Assembly (NCBI GenBank): GCA_039619475.1
Contig: CM077115.1
Location: 508,358,815-508,422,814 of the forward strand
Direction of reading: 5' to 3'
From: Icerya purchasi
Lineage: Eukaryota; Arthropoda; Insecta; Hemiptera; Monophlebidae
DNA: 64,000 nucleotides
Shown here: piece by piece, positions 1-11,704 of the stretch
Layout: each line of letters starts with the position of its first letter
Numbering within the stretch: the stretch's first letter is position 1
Notes under the pieces: model-generated
What the model was told of the DNA's origin: nothing
What the model saw: the letters and a program-made list of their open reading frames with translations, nothing else
Databases searched by the model: none
Position numbers and translations under genes: made by a program

Positions 1-1450
1 GAAGCTTCGACTTCGAAACGCGTCGGGTAAATAAATATTATTTAATTGTTCTATATTAGTGTGTTTTTACTTTTTACATGAAAAAAGGAATGCCGAAGGC
101 AGGCATTAACTATTAGTGTCAGAAATGTTATTCCTTTGGAGGGTAGAGCTTGGAGACAGCTGTTATTTATTAAATCGATTCCCTGGATTTTTTTTCGTTT
201 AAGACCTTTTATAATATGAGAAATTTCAGAAGTTGAAACGGTCGTTTTCGATAATATCGTGTAGGAGTCACTTCGTTTATAGTCTCAAGATCACTAAGGT
301 TTTGAGGACAAGGAATGATCGGCAACGAATTTTGCAGCAAGTAGTCGGCAATTTTCTTTAGTGTTGATGAAGTTCATTAAGCATAGGAATGGTGTTATAT
401 TTCTTTCTTAATATTCTTGAAAGGTTCCACATACGGATAGAGTTCCTGTCGAGCGAGAATATTTCATGAGTTATTCTTAAATTTGGAAATTTCCGCTCTT
501 ATCCAGGAATTTAAAGATCTTAAATGCTCGCAGTCTGTTGGGTTCCTACATTGAATCCGTTGTCGTCTGCGCCTGTTTCGGATCTTAATTAACCTACTGA
601 TGTGTGTTGGGAATTTAATTGTCCTCATCGAACATATGTTTTCTTTTTTAGAACGCTGCAGTCTGTGGCGTGCTTAATTTGATTGATGAATTGAATGATA
701 TATTTATCAATTTGCTGACCGTGTTCCAGAGACGGGATGATTGGGTTCCTCTCTATTTCTTCGCTTAGAATTCTCTTAAAGCGGAGCCAATTGACTTTAC
801 TGAAATCGTACGTCATGGGATTGGTGCCGACTGCTGAACCTGGGAGAATGATAATTACCGGAAGGTGGTCGGAACTTAAATTATTGAAAGTTTCGATAGG
901 TGATACTGCCTCTGGAGTGTTTGTGATGAACTGGTCGATTTGCTGGGACATATCTATGTTCGCCCGTATATAACGTGCTAATATTTGCATTGCTAAGTTT
1001 ATTGTGGAGAATATTAGCCCAGCCGTTGACCCTGGAGCATTCCTGCCTGCGGCGAGTGCCTGCAATTAGAATATCGCCGCCGAATATCGTTTTGCTATTT
1101 TTTGAAATTTTAACTTACGTTGTCGGAGAATAGGTTCCTTCGTTTTGGACTGTATTAAGCAGTGCCTCCGGGGAAGTAGCAGGGATATACACCTATATCT
1201 ATTTCATCGCCCGAGCGAATACCGACCTGGATTCCAACATTCCCAATAACGTTAGGGTTTAATACAGGTAGCAACTTGTGTTTACGATTTCGTTTCGACT
1301 ATAACTGCTACTCCTCCGCCTCGTGAATTCGGTCTATCATTTCGGTAAATGAAGAAGTTACGATTTTTTTTTAGAAAAATTAACGCCGGGTTTCGGTTAA
1401 CAGGCAAATGTTCATGTTTTGCTGCATTAGGAATTGGAAAAATTCAGTTG
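1..1450 (-). pseudogene. LINE ORF2 remnant: endonuclease and RT start
   Basis: This is the pol ORF of the Jockey-like element. NICLLTETR at about 1390-1420 is the N-terminal endonuclease block, and RGGGVAVIVET at about 1295-1325 is the next. The open frame 625-1065 carries the C-terminal endonuclease block SSDHLPVIIIL, followed by YDFSKVNWLRFKRIL, the usual linker toward the RT. At about 70-235 the minus strand reads IKGLKRKKIQGIDL and LPSKGITFLTLIVNACLR, the first RT motif (Ik.lk..Ka.G.D, N.clr). Stops and frame changes separate these blocks. The catalytic FADD region is not in the window. Confidence 0.75.
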
Positions 1451-1551
1451 ATTTCATTCCAAGCAGCTATTGTTATCGTGTTCTCCATTAGGATAGGAAT
1501 TCGAAAGCTACGTTTGTAATAACGTCAAATTGCTCTCTTTTGGATTTGCAA

Positions 1552-2570
1552 TCATGTAAACAGTTCGAAGGTCAATGCTTTTTTTAATTCTTCAAATAAG
1601 AATAATTCTTCACTCGAATTAAGAGGGATCATTTCTTCCGTGGATTTTACTATACTGACAAAAGTGGCTGTAGGAGCGCTCGTGGGCGCATTTCTCATAG
1701 GCACCGAGGCATTGGATCTGGCCGAATTTTTCCTCAATGAGTTGGGAAAATTAGTTTCATAACAGCTACCTCATGGTCGTGGCTGGCTGCCTTCTAGTGA
1801 GTACTACGTTGATTTTACTAGTTGTGTGACAAGGTTCTCGAATTTCAGCCTATTAGGGTAATTTTTATCCGTAGCTTATTACATCTAGCACATTTTATTA
1901 AATCCAAATTGCAATCAGATGTTTTGTGGAGTCCTTCACATTTTGCAGAAAAAGTTTTGAGACCTTAAAACGCAGGGAGCCTTATCGAAATATTCGGCAA
2001 TTATAACATTATGTGACTTTATTCAGACCATTTCTTTGATAGTCCTCTTTTATAACAATAGAATGATACATGTTGAACTCTTTGACTGTGCCAGTCTTCC
2101 TTTCAAAGAAAATGACATAAATGGTTATATCTTTGTTGTACTTATTTTTCCTTATGATACGTTTTACCTTTAAGAATTAAAGTCCCATGCTGGTTAATTG
2201 TGCTAGTAGAACCAAAGGCTCAATATTATCGAGTCCGAACACTAACGCTTTGTAGGGCTTGTCGCCTCTGATTCCACGGTTGAAAAATTCATAATTCGAA
2301 AGAAGGCGTTTTGCCTTCCCGAAACCTTCAGTGGACTTGCAGTACAATTTTAATCCAATTGATATCCCCTTTTAATGGCGTAGTTCTTCAATTTGTTGCC
2401 AGAGCACAACTTGAAAGTCGCTATAATCCAGTTTGAGGACGGTAATTAAGGGTATATGAAGTTTCAGCTCCTTCGCTCCACAATTACTTCATTACCCTCT
2501 TCTTCTTCCATTTCTGCTTGTACCGGAAGAAATCTATTGCGGGTGCTACTAAAAGCTGATCTGAATTGAT
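1552..2570 (-). pseudogene. LINE ORF1 (gag-like RNA-binding protein) remnant
   Basis: Gag proteins of Jockey elements bind the element RNA. Around 2180-2325 the minus strand gives FFNRGIRGDKPYKALVFGL, matching the conserved block before the gag zinc knuckles. Next come a CYNC half-knuckle (about 1997-2008), then CEGLHKTSDC (1911-1940), then CARCNK (about 1875-1892). These match the three CCHC knuckles of Jockey gags. Several Cys or His positions are already lost: the first Cys of knuckle 2 reads Ser, and the His of knuckle 3 reads Arg. The 61-residue open segment 1552-1737, ending in a LFEELKKAL-type helix, resembles the gag C-terminus. Multiple frameshifts and stops make it non-functional. 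Confidence 0.7.
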
Positions 2571-4230
2571 TTTTCTCTTTTTCCCTCTTGGGGGCATCTT
2601 GGTTCCTGTGCACGCAGAAGAGAGAGAAAAAAGAACGATTTAGTAATAGATAAGAAATACCCGAATTTGGTGGCAGGTAGTTTCTAAGTATTAAAAGATA
2701 ACGAAATAAAAATACAAACTAGAACTAAACGCGAGAACACACGACTTCGCCTATCACAAGTAAAATTCATCTTGTGTACCGTTTAAATAAGCTCTCCAGA
2801 GTGTTTAAAACAGGCATTTATTTCATCTGACCCGACTGCTGTTCTACGCTCTCTGTACAATTGCCAAAATAGTTGATCGTAACAACTCGGTTCTCTGCGT
2901 TTTCTTTCAGATGTACAATCTGTTCTCGTTTATCTGCGAATAATTTTTCTAGATAATTTTCTCGTACTGTTATTTGTTTTTGCTAATTAATTATCGTATT
3001 GTTTGGTTTCTGATCACTGATTTTGTCGTACGTTTTTCTCCTATATGTATCAGTGAATTTTTTTTCGATTTCCTTCAGATTTTCGCTTAATCCAGTTTTC
3101 TTCCGCTTCCTCTACTTTATTTTTAATTTGTCTACAGAAACAATTACATTTTGTACTTCTGAAATCTTTTGTTCGCTCATTAGTTGCCAAAATTTTTCAG
3201 TCATTCTTTTCTTTTCTATATATAAAACCTAAGTATTTTTCGGCTGATTTCTTCGTACCCTCTTTTTCCAGTTTTTACCATCACGTTTCTTTTATCGATG
3301 TTATTTTCTCAGCTACAATATTATAATGTTGTTAAGATTCTCTTTAAATCGGTGTGTTTATCGACGTTCATTCTCTTTACGACTATTTTTGATTTCAGAG
3401 TTGGATATACCAATTATTACCGGATTTAATTAATATACCTGCGCGCTTGGATAAGTTTTAACATTTCTTATTCCATTCCGCAATCGTTTTTAATCGTTGT
3501 ATAATTTTTGATTTCTAGCAGCGTTTCTGCGTTTGTCTTGCGGGCTGTTTGCTGCAGATCATTAGATTTTGCTTCTAATAGATTATAGCCTGTCGCCTTT
3601 TTTTGACCGCTGACATTAGGAGAAATATGCATTATCTACCCAGTATAAGTCTTGTCTCAAGTCGGATTTAATTCTCCTTTCTCCCTCAAACATTCTGCGC
3701 ATCATTTTGTTAACCGGCCTAGCGTTTTCCATCAGATTACTCAAGTTTATCAGGAGCGCGTGTGTGATGTCGGAGTAAGAATGGAGAGGCTAAGGAATGG
3801 ATTTTATATTACACAATACATACAACGTACGTTACTGGTACGCGTATCTTTGGCGTAAATCTACAGCATAAGGCCATATGTCCAAATAGGTTTCATATTA
3901 TAATTTAAGATTTTGTTTTCCAGCAACGAGTGTCGCCAAGAACTCGATATAATTCATGTAATTTCACTTCCAGCTGTTTCCTTTTCTGTGAAATATGAAT
4001 TTGTCGCGGTAATTTGTTCCCTCTATATGCACTCATAAATATCTGATGTTTTAGCACGATATATGACCTAATGGAAGGAGAACGACGTCACATAAATTTA
4101 AAAAATCCGATATAAAAATGATTATCAAAAAATCCTCAATAATCGTCGTACGGATTGGAATTTTTTATTGCGGAACAGTCCCGTGCTGGGATCAATGGTG
4201 AGATTTATAAATATTTCCAACTCTTTAAAT
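2571..4230. other. No gene recognised
   Basis: The stretch is AT-rich with scattered T-runs. The short ORFs (60-70 residues) are low in complexity and match no family I know. It could hold unrecognised TE debris or intron. Confidence 0.5.
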
Positions 4231-4334
4231 TTGCGAACGTACAATTAGCGAACGTGCAATTAGCGAATGTGCAATTAGCGAACGTGCAATTAGCGAATGT
4301 GCAATTAGCGAACGTGCAATTAGCGAACGCTCAA
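4231..4334 (+). repeat. 15-bp minisatellite, about 7 copies
   Basis: The unit is TTAGCGAACGTGCAA, repeated about seven times with almost no divergence. The middle copies alternate GAAC and GAAT, so a 30-bp dimer is the more recent duplicating unit. Because 15 is a multiple of 3, the array stays open inside a 96-residue frame (4155-4445), where it reads as LANVQ repeats. There is no other sign that this frame is coding. Confidence 0.95.
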
Positions 4335-4445
4335 AAATACTTTACAATAGTTCCTTTGGTAACCATATCGACACATCAACGAGGAAAAGTTACATGTCTT
4401 ACACCTTCAAACATGGCTTGTGTAATCTTGCAAGACGCACCATAG

Positions 4446-7400
4446 GTCGAGATTTTTTTCTCGACAGTAATCTCTCAATCCTATTCGCTGTTTGTAAAAC
4501 GCTTATTTATTGCCGACGTACAATCGTCGTAGCAAGGTTTCCGTTTCTATCATTGTTTTCTGAATATTTCCTGAACTATTAAAATTGTGTTTAGACGTTG
4601 TCGTGATGGCGTTATTATTTATTGGAAAAATGAGAAACATACAAATACACACTAGATTTGCCTCGTTGCAAACTCCAATTACACCCTATCAAAGATTATA
4701 AATCCAAGGATACATCCGTGTATACTTTTTTTTGGTTTTAAAGCTTTCTTGGATAGTATATGAATGATTTAATCCCAGTTAACAAAAATTCACGCACAAA
4801 GAGGAAAGTGTTATCATTAACCTTTTAAAACCATCGAGCTTCTTTTTATTTGACCAGCCACGAACTTTCAGTTCACCTTTTTTCAATTTTGTCTGTTAAA
4901 ATTACGTAATTTTTCGATATTTAAACTGCTTCTTTCCTACTTTTTGAAGTGCCGGAAGAAAAATAAATGAACATTTCATAAAACGGAGTTGTAATATCAT
5001 GTTCGCTTTGCCGATCATCGCGATGACCTAGACAGCGTTTGACTTCCGTTAGAATCTTCAGTTCGATCGCAGACGATGACAAAAATTTTAATAGGGTCAT
5101 ATGCAAGACAATGGCAAACATGCATACCGTCATAGTTAATATACAGGAGCAAACACGCACTTAAGGGAATACACTTGTAAAGCGGTTACGTGTACACTAG
5201 TACTGCATATTTGTCATGAGCACTACTATTACATCTGTACAGTTAGAGTCATGACACGCGCCATCAATGGATACGAAATAGGGGAGAAAGAAAGTATTAA
5301 TAGTAGATTTGCGCAATTTCAATCGTTGTTTATTTTAATTTAATTTTAATATTTTTTAAACGCCGTGTCCGCTTAACGATTTCGCTTTTAGTATTATTTT
5401 CTCGCCAGAGACATTTTTCGGTTATTTAGATCTGACCACCATTTTTATTTACCGCGGCACTACGCAAAAATAAGGACCAAATATGACCGCTCGTCAACCG
5501 TTCGCGATCGAGTCCTTTTACCTGAGTTGTTGTTGTCCATCCGTACTGATAGTAAGTCTGTTTTTTGTTGTTGTTTGTTTTCCACGTGTTTCCTTTATTT
5601 TTTCCCGTTGTCACCTTCGTTGTGCATCCCCCGTATTTTTATGTTTTTAAATCCGAATTTCGTAACCATTTTCTTGAAATAGTCACGTAGTTTTTATCGA
5701 GTGCCTTTTTTTGAATAATATAATTTTTACATCCGAAATTTTAGTATTTTGAAATTAATCGTAAACAGAAAGAATCTTCGCTTGCATCCTAGATTATAAC
5801 CCTTGTTTAGTTAAAATTGGAATCTCGCGACCATCTTAACTCAAAATCGTCAGCACCCTCGGCTCAAATTTTCCGGAACTTTTCGTGAAATATTAAAACG
5901 TGAATGACAAATGATAGTCGATTAAGAAGAATTAATTTTGTATTCAAACTGCAAGTCACACGCACATTATTCATTAAGTGCAATTCCGAATGCCAAAGAT
6001 AAGCAGCCGGTCAAAAGATAAAGTATGAAGGAAACTAAAGAAAAATCAATCTGCACTAAGTGTTGATGACCGGCCTTTTAACTCTTTAGGCCTGAACAGA
6101 TTTCGAAGGATTCGTTCGTCTTTCAGTTCGCCTTTGCACAGTGAATATTATAAATGGTCTCGTATATATCGCTATCAGTATGTGTACACGAGTGCGGATA
6201 CACGCACTTACGGTTGTAGAAGCAGCAGCGAGATCAAGTTTTGTTACTGAATTTTGAAGCAAAGATGCAAATTGAATTTAGCAGCAGGTAACTTTTTAGA
6301 ATGCGAGCTAAAAAAGCCGCAAGAAGCGAGTACTAGATTTTCCGGTTCGCCGTCTGTTGAATTCGCGCCAAATATTATTACTCCTGACACTTCATCCGCC
6401 GATTGCGCTTGTAGAAGCTTCGCCGTTATTTCATTGTTGCTGGTCTCAATTCACGCGGATGAGAAGAAACTATAACAGACGTTGTTCCGATGTAGTCTCA
6501 TAGGACAGATTCTATTCGGTCCCCAGTACGGCCGACAAGAACGATGAACACGACTCTCTCTGGCCATCGCCATCAAAAAGAAAAACAAGAAACACATCGC
6601 CTCCTAGAGCTACTAGCAAGACAATTTTGTAGCAGTAAGCGGAAAGATGAGGCAAGAACATTCGCTGCAAAATAAACCAACCCGTACGCGGTGCTTGTTT
6701 ATAATCAAAGTTCCTCTTTTGAAGAAAGTGAGCTGGCGAACCACGATGAGAACGGTTTAATTAGTAGCGAAAAATCGTCGAAATGACCTGCTCCAGTTGG
6801 CCGATGCGGTTTCACCGTCTCTAACTGGAACTCTCGATATTTAAGTTCTCTGAGTTCTAAACAGTTTGCCAACGACTCGACAACACCTGACGAGCATTGT
6901 TTGCTTTGCGTCCGATAACGCGAAATTTCCTTCAGTTCAGTCGACTGCTAGCCACCGCTCGTCTCTTTCCGTTCTACTATCAGTTACCCAATTTATATAT
7001 TAACGATTCGCAACCCTTTCCGGATATCAGCAAACAGGACGTTTCACTGCGGCCAATAATAATCAGCAGCGACAACAGAACCGGCCCTATCTCGTTTCCG
7101 CGTCCAGACTTAATATTGAAATGCGAGCCGCCATACCGCTCCCTCCGCTCCGTACTAATTCGTAAAATTCGTTTACTTAAAATAAACACTTCCGCATCAA
7201 CTTGATTCTCTCGAACTGTTCCGCAGTCTCTTTACGTTTACGAAAATGTTGCAGTATCCTATTTCTTCGGTGTCTTTTGCAGTCGTGATTTTAAAAGCTC
7301 AGTATGGCACTATAAAAAAAAGACATACACGTATAACAAAATGCACGATTGAAATGTTCAGTCGGAATTCGGTCAACACAGTTTGTGTTCTTTTGAGAAT

Positions 7401-8800
7401 CGTATTCTGATTTCCAACGACTTACATATTTTGATTTATCTCGTTCGGCACGCTGAACGATAAGCGGCAGATTTAGTTTGGAAATTATAATTTTATCGGC
7501 AGAACACTTCATATCTGCGACATTCATGTCCGAATTAAATCTATAGATAAGTTTATCTCATTCGGCAACAGAAACTAGTAAACAATTATGACTTTGATTA
7601 ATACCAATTTAGAACATTTTGCAGTCGCATAAGAACCAAACTGCTACTAGAATGGCTGATTATCCTGACCGAAAACTTGTAAGTAAGGAGAGCGGTAGTT
7701 TTTGATTCGTATTAAAATTTAATGCAATGGAAAATGCAAAAAAAGGCTAGGAAGGGTACTACTGCAAAAAGAGGAAAGAAAAGAACCAGCACGGGCAGAT
7801 GTCGTGCAAATTAAATTTTAGAAAAAGGAAATATTAGCACGAAAGAAATTCAAAAAAACAACTTAGGTCACGTGAAAATAACAGTGACGAGAATGCAGAG
7901 TGAAAACGAATTTAAGAAAATATTAAGCTCCTGGTCGCAGTATTAACAAATTGTCTAAGCATCCGCGCGAAGGCTAATTCTGGCGACGTTGACCCCGTTT
8001 TATCAGTAAAAATGCAAGTCTAGACAAGGAAATAGCGTTCGAAATTAAAAATGCATGTGCCTCTTTTTGGTTAATAAAACAAAGACTTGCAAAAAAAAGC
8101 TCAATTGCGCTATACGTATCTGCCGACTATGTTATATATATTAGCTAATCATGGAAAAACAGCTAAAAAGTTGAAAGGCTACTATCAAAAAAAAAAAAAA
8201 AAAACCAAAAAAAAAAACCAAAAAAATACATACTCAATACAAATTTAAGAAATTTCATTTTTCATAAAGTACACTTAGCGGGTGCTCAATCTATAAATCA
8301 AAAATTGTCCTAGTAAATAACCTAAAAAAAGAATGAATTTAAAAATTACAGCTCAGGGGAAAGAAGCGCGATAAACAGGAAAAAAATGTGCAGTTTAGAC
8401 ATTGGAAACGCAGCAAACAAGCCAGCTTTTACATCTGAGAATAAACGGATAAAGAAGACTCTGTCAAATCGGAACACCGTCGTAGATAACCAACAACAGC
8501 GATTTGTTTGTCACCTGTGTGGCTTCACGGTAATGCAGCTATCGTATTGGATTAATGTCTCACCTTCGCATAAACACAAATGAGATAGAAGAATGTCAGC
8601 ACACATACTCAGAAAACGAAGAAGATATATATACATATATATATTAATGTTTGTGTGTTTGTCCGTTTCAACAATGTTCAATACCTAATCATAAAATAAT
8701 TTATTCCATACCTCGTTCAAAAAACTATTTTAAAATTCTGACATGTTCGCAGACAGAGGAGGATGTAAAAATGTAACAAAATAATTTTCGCCGCAAATAA
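4446..8800. other. No gene recognised; locally GC-richer at 6.1-7.25 kb
   Basis: No ORF longer than about 100 residues is present and no family is recognised. The part from about 6100 to 7250 is visibly less AT-rich than its surroundings and has overlapping short ORFs on both strands (for example 6897-7205 plus and 6980-7189 minus). This could reflect an exon, a regulatory region or an old element. Interrupted poly-A occurs at about 8190-8228. Confidence 0.4.
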
Positions 8801-8812
8801 CCCCCCCCCCCC
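8801..8812. repeat. C12 homopolymer
   Basis: An uninterrupted run of 12 C lies about 50 bp from the 3' end of the RTE insertion at 8874. It is unusual in this AT-rich sequence and its length in the assembly may be unreliable. Confidence 0.9.
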
Positions 8813-8873
8813 GTGCTACAATTTACTTTCGTACTAGACCACAGGAGTCGGATTTTTTAATATTAATAGAATT

Positions 8874-9225
8874 CTTCTTCTTGCTGTCCCGACCGATCTC
8901 GATCGCGGGTGGCCATCTAGTGAAGTTTTAATGATATTCTGGTACCGCTCTCTGTCGTACGCGGAGTGTACCAACCACTCTGTATTTAATCCTCTCCACA
9001 TCTTGATATCACAGAACCAGGTACGTTTCCTCCGACCAACTCTTCTTTTACCTTCAATATTTCCCATCAAAATGGTTTGTAGCAAGGTGTACCTTGTCCC
9101 ACGGATCAAGTGTTCAAAATATTTCATTTTTCGAATTTTTATTAAATTAATCAATTCGTGGTCTTTTTTCATAACTCTAAGTATCTCCTGGTTGGTCTTC
9201 TTAGCTGTCCAGGGTACCCAAGTAA
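8874..9225 (-). pseudogene. RTE pol C-terminal fragment
   Basis: The open minus-strand frame reads KTNQEILRVMKKDHELINLIK, then KMKYFEHLIRGTRYTLLQTI, then GNIEGKRRVGRRKRTWFCDI, and ends with an A-x-DR-type motif (SAYDRERYQNI). These are the conserved post-RT blocks of insect RTE polymerases (KikYfGHimR, Gki.GkR..GRr..sWl.nir.W). The open frame runs on to 8834, past the TSD into flanking DNA, so its last residues do not belong to the element. It has no catalytic residues of its own. Confidence 0.85.
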
Positions 9226-10061
9226 AGCGAAAGAACATCTTAAATCAGAGAAAAAAGCGAAGAAGGATTGGATTAATGAGGATATAGTGGAATTGATTGA
9301 GAAAAGACGGAATGTGAAGAATTGCCGGGCACAATATCAACAAATTAATCGAGAAATCCGGAAGGAAGTCAGAGAAGCGAAATCAGAAAATTTTAAACGA
9401 AAATGCGAAGAGATAGAAAGTCTACAAAAAAAACATGATGTATTCAACCTTCATAAAAAAATTAAGGAGGCTGCTGGTTTATTTAGACGGATAAGGCCAG
9501 TCACATTACAAGACAATCTTGGTAGACCAATAACAAACGAAGATGACATCAGGGAAGAATGGGAATCATACATTGGGCAGCTTTTCAATGATACGTGTGA
9601 TAATCAAACCTCAATTGACGTTACTAACTGCTTAGAAATCCTACCAAGTGAAGTGAAAAAATCTTTAAAGGCAGCAAAGTCACACAAAGCTGTAGGCCCA
9701 GATGAAGTCCCGGTTGAATTACTACGAATGTTAGATGATAATGACCTACAAATTCTAGTCAAAATTCTTAATAGAATATATCAGAAGGGTCTTTTACCAA
9801 AAGATTGGTTAATATCACGATTTATAATGATAACGAAAACGTCAAACCCAAAATATTGCCATGAATTCAGAATGATAAGCATTATGAGTCACACACTGAA
9901 AATACTGTTACGAATTATACACGGTAGAATTGCAAAGAAATGCGAAGAAAACTTGAGCGAAGAACAATTTGGTTTTAGACCAGGATCAGGTACTAGAGAC
10001 GCGATCTTTTGCATGAATGTACTTATTCAAAGGTGTCTGGAGTTCCAACAACCTCTATTTT
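9226..10061 (+). pseudogene. RTE reverse transcriptase N-terminal fragment (inverted)
   Basis: This part of a 319-residue open frame carries the linker and first RT motifs of RTE. A coiled Lys/Glu-rich region comes first, then LGRPITNEDDIREEWESYI, SHKAVGPDEVPVELLRML, a LPKDWL block, FRMISIMSHTLKILLRII, and QFGFRPGSGTRDAIFCM. The frame then leaves the element at LIQRCLEFQQPLF, before the motif A aspartate (usually Y.KAFD) would appear. The last residues are read through the TSD into flanking DNA. No stop interrupts the RT part, which suggests a moderate age. It cannot be active because both catalytic motifs are missing. Confidence 0.9.
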
Positions 10062-10074
10062 TATTAATAGAATT

Positions 10075-11321
10075 ACTGGAGTGCATTTGTGGTGCGGGAC
10101 TATATATTGAAAACTAACAGGTTATAAAAGGGAATCTTTCTAGTAAATCATTTCACTTATTTGACTTTTTAATCTTGAAAATTATCAGACGGTTCTTAAT
10201 AAAAACCAATCGTTAATTCGCAGCAGAATAATTACTCTTCCATATTAAATAGTAACAGTTCCGTTTAAGAACATGTCGATATTTTTTATTACTGTTTTCG
10301 ATAAATATACTTTATAAACTATCTTTATTTTTATTTAATTACTTTCGTGTTGCGCCATAAATGTTGTCTTTTGGCCAACTAAAACAAAGTGTAACGATAA
10401 AATAGTTACTACGGACTGAAACGAATCGAAAGATCTTAAAATTAGTTCATCTTGAATAATACTTAACGCACGAGATGTTTCAAGTTTAATGTTTATTACG
10501 AGTAAACGTTTCCAAATGCTTAAAATTACTTCGAATTATTCAGTAGGTTGGAAAAAAACCTTTCTATTTTCTCGGTCGGGTGATATTCTTTAATTAAGCA
10601 ATTTCGGGTATTAAATTCGGGCAGCTGCAACCTTTTGTAACTATTAACCTCCTTCGAATGGTCGCTAGAAAAGTCTTAGAAGGAATTAATATGAAAATAG
10701 TAAAAATATAAAAAAAAAAAAAAAAATACGGAGCATATATTTATTTTTTTTTAAGAAAAACTGAAAATAAATAAACACAGTTTTTTGAAACTTACTCAAA
10801 ATCATTGCTATTCTACACGAAAGAATACAAATTATTTGGTTGCCCAACAATGTTTGAGATAAAACAGGTAACTCTATAAAATACAATAATATCACTAGCT
10901 CTAAAATTATAAATTAATATTTCGTAAATTTTAGCTTTAATGTTAATTTTTTTTCTTCAATATAAAACACGGGCTAATAGTATTATTAATATATTATACT
11001 TCTAGACACACTTAACAATCCCCGGTACTTTCTGACCATTTTTAACAATGTAGCAAATTTCCAAAGCCTTCTCTGGAATTAATTCGATTTTATTCGATAG
11101 GTGTTTTTAAATTTCGGTTCCCCACAAAAATGCGATTCTTATTTTTCCAATTTCTTCTTTTTTCAAAATTCTCATAGCATAAAAAAAAAAAAAACGAAAT
11201 TGATAGCCCTAGTCCTGCATACACTTCCAGAAAATAAACATAATTGATCTACGATACGAACAGTACTCGTTGCTCCAGGAAAAACTAGCGTCACTGTACT
11301 ATGTTGTTTTTTGTTTTTTCT
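10075..11321. other. No gene recognised
   Basis: AT-rich, with A-runs near 10711 and 11181. No recognisable coding sequence and no TE boundary seen. Confidence 0.5.
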
Positions 11322-11400
11322 CTTAGGCTCGTCAACCTTCAGCCAGAAACAATTAGAAAGGGATTGGAATCGTCGTTGTACTAACAAAACTGAATAAATT
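11322..11400 (-). mobile_element. Family A LINE, 3'-end scrap
   Basis: On the minus strand this reads AATTGTTTCTGGCTGAAGG, then TTGACGAGCC, then an A-rich stretch. The same order is seen at the 3' ends of the family A copies near 51.0 and 27.0 kb. Only about 75 bp of 3' untranslated sequence remains, a severe 5' truncation. Confidence 0.65.
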
Positions 11401-11587
11401 ACAAAGCAATCGCCGCCGAAGAAGAAAAAAAAAAAAGAATAGATCGGAAAAATAATAATGACTGTATGCGCAGATTATGCCCGGGACATAAAAATATTAG
11501 CCGGTATAAATGACCACAAAAAGCAAACGAAAAAAACGTCTGTGACGAATAATAATTCCTTCCAAAAAAAAACAAAACAGAAAGACA

Positions 11588-11671
11588 GCAAACGTTTCTT
11601 TCTCCGATCGCCTCAGAATCTGAGTAGGTGATCTAGGTCCATGTAGTTGGGTCAGTGTTAACACCGAGCCC

Positions 11672-11703
<32 letters not shown>
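11588..11703 (+). mobile_element. Family A-like LINE 3' end with poly-A
   Basis: The sequence ends in ACACCGAGCCCATTT followed by 28 A (11676-11703). From CTCCGATCGCC to the A-tract it matches the inverted copy at 17.2 kb with one mismatch in about 77 bp. It shares GATCGCCTCA and the GAGCCCA-A(n) terminus with family A but differs in between, so it is probably a related subfamily. The long clean A-tract and high identity suggest recent activity. Confidence 0.75.

Positions 11704-11704
<1 letters not shown>

Larger units (their letters stand above)
1..2570 (-). mobile_element. Decayed Jockey-clade LINE, cut by window edge
   Basis: On the minus strand, reading from high to low coordinates, the pieces lie in the order of a Jockey-type non-LTR retrotransposon. 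A gag-like ORF1 with zinc knuckles lies at about 1552-2570, an apurinic-type endonuclease at about 625-1450, and the start of a reverse transcriptase at about 70-245. All parts are broken by stops and frameshifts, so this is an old, dead copy. The RT core and 3' end would lie beyond the left edge. The 5' limit near 2570 is where recognisable coding stops and is not a mapped boundary. The clade call rests on domain order and the pre-knuckle gag motif. Another EN-RT clade with a similar gag is possible. Confidence 0.75.
8874..10061 (-). mobile_element. RTE LINE copy with 5' inversion (twin priming)
   Basis: The insertion has two parts. The 3' part (8874 to about 9225) encodes the RTE C-terminus on the minus strand. 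The 5' part (about 9226-10061) encodes the start of RT on the plus strand. A perfect 13-bp direct repeat TATTAATAGAATT lies immediately outside both ends (8861-8873 and 10062-10074) and is read as the TSD. The minus-strand 3' terminus is a short (AAG)n tail, as in the second RTE copy at 21.72 kb. The order, from one flank, is: internal RT point, antisense to a 5' point, junction, then sense to the tail. This is the expected product of twin priming. The RT core between the two parts (FADD region) is absent. Confidence 0.85.

Noticed and set aside
6897..7205. 102-codon ORF in the GC-richer 6.1-7.25 kb block
   Set aside because: No recognised domain, and an antisense ORF covers most of it.
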